This document shows, piece after piece, positions 14,387 through 17,731 of a DNA stretch of 17,731 nucleotides. Every line of letters starts with the position of its first letter. Position 1 is the stretch's first letter. Source of the DNA: JALYSX01 sp036510515 (GTDB lineage: Bacteria > Vulcanimicrobiota > Vulcanimicrobiia > Vulcanimicrobiales > Vulcanimicrobiaceae); contig DATCDS010000046.1 in the NCBI GenBank assembly GCA_036510515.1, forward strand, positions 1 through 17,731, given 5' to 3'. The notes beneath the pieces were generated by a model. That model was given only the letters and a program-made list of their open reading frames with translations, did no database searches and was not told the DNA's origin. The position numbers were made by a program, and so were the translations under genes.

Positions 14387-16057
14387 ATGCTGCGAACGCT
14401 GCTCATCGAGAACTACGGACTCATCGAGCGGGCGGAGATCGCCTTCGCGCCGGGTGCGACGATCTTTACCGGGGAGACCGGTTCGGGCAAGACCATGCTG
14501 CTGGGCGCGCTCGGTCTGGCGTTGGGCGATCGCGCTAGCGTCGATGCCGTGCGTCGCGGTACGGCGCGCGCACAGGTGACGCTGACGGTCGAGCCGGATG
14601 CCGTGCTGCGCGAGCGTCTGATCGCCGATGGATTTCCAATGGATGCGGGCGAGGATGCGATCGTCGTGCGCGACGTCGCCGAGGGCGGAAAATCCGCGGT
14701 GCGCGTCAACGGGCGCCCGGCAACCGCAGGCTACCTGCGCGAGCGCGGCGCCCAGCTGGCCGACGCCGTCGGCCAGCACGACGCGCAGCGCCTGCTCGCG
14801 TCGACGTATCACGTCGAGTTGCTCGATCGCTTCGGCGGCGAGGCCGCGGGCGATGTGCTGGCCCGCGTGCGCGAGCGCCACGCGGCGCTCGCGGAGATAC
14901 TCAAACGCTTGGATGCGCTTGAAGGCGACGACCGCGCGGCGCGCCGGCGCTGCGAAGACGCTCGTTACGAAATCGAGGAGATCGAGGGAGCCGGTCCCGT
15001 CGCCGGCGAGGACGAACGCCTGACGGATCGGCGACGTTTCCTCGACAACGTCGAGCGAGTCGCTGCAGCACTGCGCGCCGCGCGCGACGCGTTGGCGGGA
15101 GACGACGACGGCGCGAGCGCGACGTTGGGCACGGCAAGCGTGGCCCTGCAGGGTATCGCCTCGATCTCCGGCGATTTCGCCGAGATGGCGGGCGCGGCCG
15201 GCGCGATGCAAAGCGAAGCCAACGATCTGGCCGCGCGGATCGCGCGCGAACTCGAGGCCGCCGAGTTCGATCCCGACGAACTGGAAACGATCAACGCGCG
15301 ATTGGACGTACTGGATCGACTCAAGCGCAAATACGGCGGAACGCTCGACGCGGTGCTCGAGCGCTTGGAAACCGCGCGCACGACCGCGCTGGATTTCGAC
15401 GGGCGCGACGAGCGCTTGATCGAACTGCGCGCCGGACGCGACGCCGCCAAGGGCGACCTCGCGCGCGCGGCCGCAATCCTGACCGCGGCGCGCGTCAAAT
15501 CCGCCAAGCTGCTGACCAAGCGCGTCGCCGGAGAGCTGTCCGATCTGGCGCTGGCCGGTGCGCGCTTCGACGCCACGTTCGATCCGCTGCCCGAGATTGG
15601 GCCCGACGGCGCTGAGCGCGTCGAGTTCACGTTTGCGGCCAACGCGGGCGAGCCGCTGCGTCCGCTGGCGCGCGTGGCCTCGGGCGGCGAACTCTCGCGC
15701 GTCCTGCTCGCGTTGGTCGTCGCGCTCGCCGAACGCTTGGATCGTACCGCGTTGATTTTCGACGAGATCGATACGGGCGTCGGCGGAACGACCGCCACCG
15801 CCGTCGGCGCGCGTTTGGGGCGTCTGGCCGATGAAGGTCAAGTCGTCTGCGTCACCCATCTCGCCCAGATCGCCATCTGGGCGCAACGTCATTACGTGCT
15901 GGAAAAGTCCGAATCCAGATCCGCGACGACGATAACCGTTCGCGAACTCACGACGATCCCAGAACGAGAAGCAGAACTCGCTCGGATGCTCTCGGGAGAG
16001 ACCCACGACGTCGCACTCAAACACGCGCGTAGCCTGCTCGCTTCGGCAAGACGCTAG
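14387..16057 (+). CDS. recN: DNA repair protein RecN (SMC-like ATPase)
   Basis: RecN is a cohesin-like ATPase that helps recombinational repair of double-strand breaks. The 556-residue protein has the N-terminal LLIENYGLIERAEI strand, Walker A at 29-36 (GETGSGKT), and VGQHDAQRLL, the family form of the Q-loop region. A long alpha-helical coiled-coil middle (about 155-395) follows. The C-terminal head has the ABC signature VASGGELSR from V430, Walker B LIFDEIDTGVGG with D459-E460, and THLAQIA with the switch His. ATG 14387 gives the standard RecN beginning; the open frame upstream overlaps nadK. No LexA/SOS box was recognised before it, so it probably depends on the upstream operon. Its TAG stop overlaps the convergent pyk stop by four bases. 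Confidence 0.96.
   Translation: MLRTLLIENYGLIERAEIAFAPGATIFTGETGSGKTMLLGALGLALGDRASVDAVRRGTARAQVTLTVEPDAVLRERLIADGFPMDAGEDAIVVRDVAEGGKSAVRVNGRPATAGYLRERGAQLADAVGQHDAQRLLASTYHVELLDRFGGEAAGDVLARVRERHAALAEILKRLDALEGDDRAARRRCEDARYEIEEIEGAGPVAGEDERLTDRRRFLDNVERVAAALRAARDALAGDDDGASATLGTASVALQGIASISGDFAEMAGAAGAMQSEANDLAARIARELEAAEFDPDELETINARLDVLDRLKRKYGGTLDAVLERLETARTTALDFDGRDERLIELRAGRDAAKGDLARAAAILTAARVKSAKLLTKRVAGELSDLALAGARFDATFDPLPEIGPDGAERVEFTFAANAGEPLRPLARVASGGELSRVLLALVVALAERLDRTALIFDEIDTGVGGTTATAVGARLGRLADEGQVVCVTHLAQIAIWAQRHYVLEKSESRSATTITVRELTTIPEREAELARMLSGETHDVALKHARSLLASARR
16054..16057. other. Shared CTAG stop overlap of convergent recN and pyk
   Basis: The recN stop TAG occupies 16055-16057 and the pyk stop TAG on the other strand occupies 16056-16054, so both are contained in one CTAG. 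There is no intergenic DNA for a terminator between the two genes. Transcripts from each side must therefore run into the other gene or end within a coding region. Confidence 0.9.
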
Positions 16058-17487
16058 GGAATCTGGTGAACCTTGAGGAGGTTGGTGCCGCCCCCGCCGA
16101 CGGGCATACCGGTGGTAAAGGCGATCTTGTCGCCGGTCTTGACGAAGCCGGCGGTCACCATGCGGCGCTCGGTGATGTAGAGCAGGACGTCGATACTGCT
16201 GTAGTCTTCGATCACGAGCGACTGCACGCCCCACAGCACGCTCAAGCGTCGCGCGACCTGCGGCACCGGCGTGAGCGCGACGATGCGCGCGCGCGGCCGG
16301 AAGGCCGAGATATGATGTGCCGTGCGCCCGGTGGTCGTCCCGGTGGCGATGTAAGGGATATCGAGCTCTTCGCTGGCGCGCGTAGCGGCTTCGGCGATCG
16401 ACGTCGCGGTGTCGGGTTGAATGTTCTCCAGACGGCGGTCGCGCAGCTGCGCGTGCGGATAACTCTCTTCGACCGCCCGCGCGATCTCGGCCATCGTGCG
16501 CACCGCTTCGACCGGATAGGCACCGCGCGCGGTCTCGCCCGAGAGCATGACGGCATCGGTGCCGTCGAGAATTGCGTTGGCCACGTCGGTCGTCTCCGCG
16601 CGCGTCGGACGGGCGACCGTGATCATCGATTCGAGCATCTGCGTGGCGGTGATCACGGGCTTGCTGGCACGATTGCATTTGGCGATGATCGACTTCTGCA
16701 TGAGCGGCACGCGTTCGAGCGGCGTCTCGATGCCCAAGTCGCCGCGAGCGACCATGATGCCTTCGGCGGCGGCGATGATATTGTCGATATCGACCAGAGC
16801 CTCGTGCTTTTCGATCTTTGCAAAAACCGGCGTCGTCTTGCCGCGATCGGTAATAAATTTCTTGACCTTCACGATGTCGGCGGCGGAGCGCACGAAGGAG
16901 ACGGCGACGTAGTCGACGTCTTGCTCCAAGCCGAAGGCGAGGTATTCCAAATCGCGTTCGGTGACGGCGTCGACGTTGAGCGTGCCGTCGGGATAGTTAA
17001 TTCCTTGGGTCGCGCGTAGATCGCCGCCGAACTCGACGGTCGTGCCGATATCGGTTTGCGTCTTGCCCGTAATGCGCAGGGCGATCGCGCCGTCTTGGAG
17101 ATAGAGGCACTTGCCGACGTCGACGTCGGCGGGTAGGTCCCGATACGAACACGAGACCCGCTCGGCGGTGCCGGCAACCTCTTGGGTCGTGAGCGTAAAG
17201 GCGGCGCCGCGTTCGAGACGTACGAACTCGACGCCGTCGGCGAGCTTGCCGGTGCGGACTTTAGGCCCGGGCAGATCCTGGAGAATGGCCGTGTGGAAAT
17301 CGAGCTCCGCACTGATGGCGCGGGCGTTGCGAATCACCTCGGCATGCTCGTCGTTGGAGCCGTGTGAGAAGTTGAGGCGCAGAACGTTGGCCCCGGCTTC
17401 GAACAGCGCCCTGATCGTCTCGGGATCGCGCGATGCGGGGCCGATGGTCGCTACAATTTTGGTGCGTTTGTCGAGGATTCTCGTCAT
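16054..17487 (-). CDS. pyk: Pyruvate kinase
   Basis: Pyruvate kinase makes ATP and pyruvate from phosphoenolpyruvate and ADP at the end of glycolysis. The 477-residue minus-strand protein has the barrel start RTKIVATIGPASRD, NFSHG (39-43), LPGPKVRTG (72-80), the catalytic-Lys segment FAKIEKHEAL, VARGDLGIETPLE and the ATQMLESM family signature. A C-terminal allosteric-type domain follows (about 345-477). K76 stands where potassium-dependent enzymes have Glu (E117 of rabbit muscle enzyme), predicting a potassium-independent type. ATG 17487 gives the common MTRILDKRTKIV start; the open frame continues 28 codons upstream but would overlap the divergent gene and lacks family similarity. No clear ribosome binding site is seen. 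No extra PEP-utilising C-terminal domain is present. Confidence 0.95.
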   Translation of the reverse strand: MTRILDKRTKIVATIGPASRDPETIRALFEAGANVLRLNFSHGSNDEHAEVIRNARAISAELDFHTAILQDLPGPKVRTGKLADGVEFVRLERGAAFTLTTQEVAGTAERVSCSYRDLPADVDVGKCLYLQDGAIALRITGKTQTDIGTTVEFGGDLRATQGINYPDGTLNVDAVTERDLEYLAFGLEQDVDYVAVSFVRSAADIVKVKKFITDRGKTTPVFAKIEKHEALVDIDNIIAAAEGIMVARGDLGIETPLERVPLMQKSIIAKCNRASKPVITATQMLESMITVARPTRAETTDVANAILDGTDAVMLSGETARGAYPVEAVRTMAEIARAVEESYPHAQLRDRRLENIQPDTATSIAEAATRASEELDIPYIATGTTTGRTAHHISAFRPRARIVALTPVPQVARRLSVLWGVQSLVIEDYSSIDVLLYITERRMVTAGFVKTGDKIAFTTGMPVGGGGTNLLKVHQIP

Positions 17488-17528
17488 GGGTACGCTTGGC
17501 TTGCCCGATGCGAAGGCAGGCTCCTGCG
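17488..17528. promoter_or_regulatory. 41-base divergent intergenic region with an imperfect palindrome
   Basis: This short gap separates the divergent pyk and TonB-like starts. It contains GCAGG-CT-CCTGC (17516-17527), a 5-bp inverted repeat overlapping the probable ribosome binding site (AAGGCAGG, 17513-17520) of the plus-strand gene. No convincing -10/-35 pair was seen on either strand. At least one promoter would have to lie inside the opposite gene. An operator role for the palindrome is only a possibility. Confidence 0.25.
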
Positions 17529-17731
17529 ATGCTCCGGCGCAATGAGACGACGATGCGTGAGCGAGACCCACGGGATCGGCACTATCCCGAACGTCTTACC
17601 GCGAGCTATATTCTCTCGCTGATATTGCACGCGCTCGTCGCGCTGCTGTTATTTTCGATCGCATCGTCGTCGTCGCAGGAGGGCGCCACACAAGACGTCG
17701 CCGGCGGTGAGATCGTGACGTTTTCCAAAGT
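17529..17731 (+). CDS. TonB/TolA-like single-anchor protein, N-terminal part (cut by window end)
   Basis: The open frame runs without a stop to the window edge, giving 67 residues. A basic, polar cytoplasmic start of about 25 residues is followed by the membrane segment SYILSLILHALVALLLFS (26-43). S30-x3-H34 has the same spacing as the functional Ser/His pair in the TonB and TolA anchors, also present in both TonB-like proteins at 455-1873. After the anchor comes SSSSQEGATQDVAGGEIVTF, a plausible periplasmic start. ATG 17529 has AAGGCAGG upstream at good distance; ATG 17553 is in frame and also possible. Without the C-terminal domain it could be TonB, TolA or another envelope protein with the same anchor. 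Confidence 0.65.
   Translation, partial: MLRRNETTMRERDPRDRHYPERLTASYILSLILHALVALLLFSIASSSSQEGATQDVAGGEIVTFSK

Noticed and set aside
15862..15883. Perfect 9-bp hairpin (CGCCCAGAT / ATCTGGGCG, 4-base loop) near the end of recN
   Set aside because: It lies within the conserved HLAQIAIWAQ coding segment and has no T-run after it, so it is more likely a codon coincidence than a terminator, though it could contribute to 3' stability.
14354..16678. Minus-strand open frame of 774 codons opposite recN and overlapping pyk
   Set aside because: RecN and pyruvate kinase are unmistakable in their own frames; the product here has no recognisable domain.
17488..17571. 28-codon N-terminal extension of pyruvate kinase
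   Set aside because: The extension has no family similarity, would overlap the divergent TonB-like start, and the MTRILDKRTKIV start is typical of the family.

Overview
The window is a GC-rich, almost gap-free piece of bacterial chromosome. Twenty complete protein genes are visible, plus two cut by the window edges. All genes from position 1 to 16057 lie on the plus strand. They are followed by a convergent pyruvate kinase gene on the minus strand and the start of a divergent plus-strand gene. No RNA gene, insertion sequence, CRISPR array or prophage was seen. An ExbD/TonB system together with a class A penicillin-binding protein points to a diderm (outer-membrane) organism. Gene order from 6973 to 16057 (accB-accC-nusB-[PBP]-xseA-xseB-tlyA-nadK-recN) resembles the Bacillus accB-accC-nusB-folD-xseA-xseB-tlyA-recN block and the mycobacterial tlyA-nadK-recN block, as recalled from memory. 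A diderm from the Terrabacteria side, such as Eremiobacterota (WPS-2) or Armatimonadota, would fit, but this assignment is inference.

Region 1 (1-1873) is an energy-transduction cassette: the tail of a probable exbB, exbD, and two tandem TonB-like genes separated by a perfect 12-bp hairpin. Region 2 (1910-2961) holds uppP (undecaprenyl pyrophosphate phosphatase) and a coupled 64-residue membrane protein. Region 3 (2966-6936) is a pterin block: moaC and a mogA/moaB-type gene for molybdopterin, then folC, folP, folB and folK for folate. Region 4 (6973-8757) is an accB-like gene followed by accC. The AccB-like protein has Gly where the biotin-accepting Lys should be. Region 5 (8765-16057) carries nusB, a PBP1A-type synthase, xseA, xseB, tlyA, nadK and recN. 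Region 6 (16054-17731) is pyk on the minus strand, sharing its stop with recN in a CTAG, and the beginning of a third TonB/TolA-like gene.

Nine same-strand junctions overlap, and the largest gap in the plus-strand run is 75 bases, so translational coupling and long polycistronic mRNAs are likely. No convincing promoter or T-tailed terminator was found. The observation most worth following is the biotin-site-less AccB-like protein sitting exactly in the conserved accB slot before accC. It resembles in idea the plant BADC proteins, which modulate acetyl-CoA carboxylase without carrying biotin.
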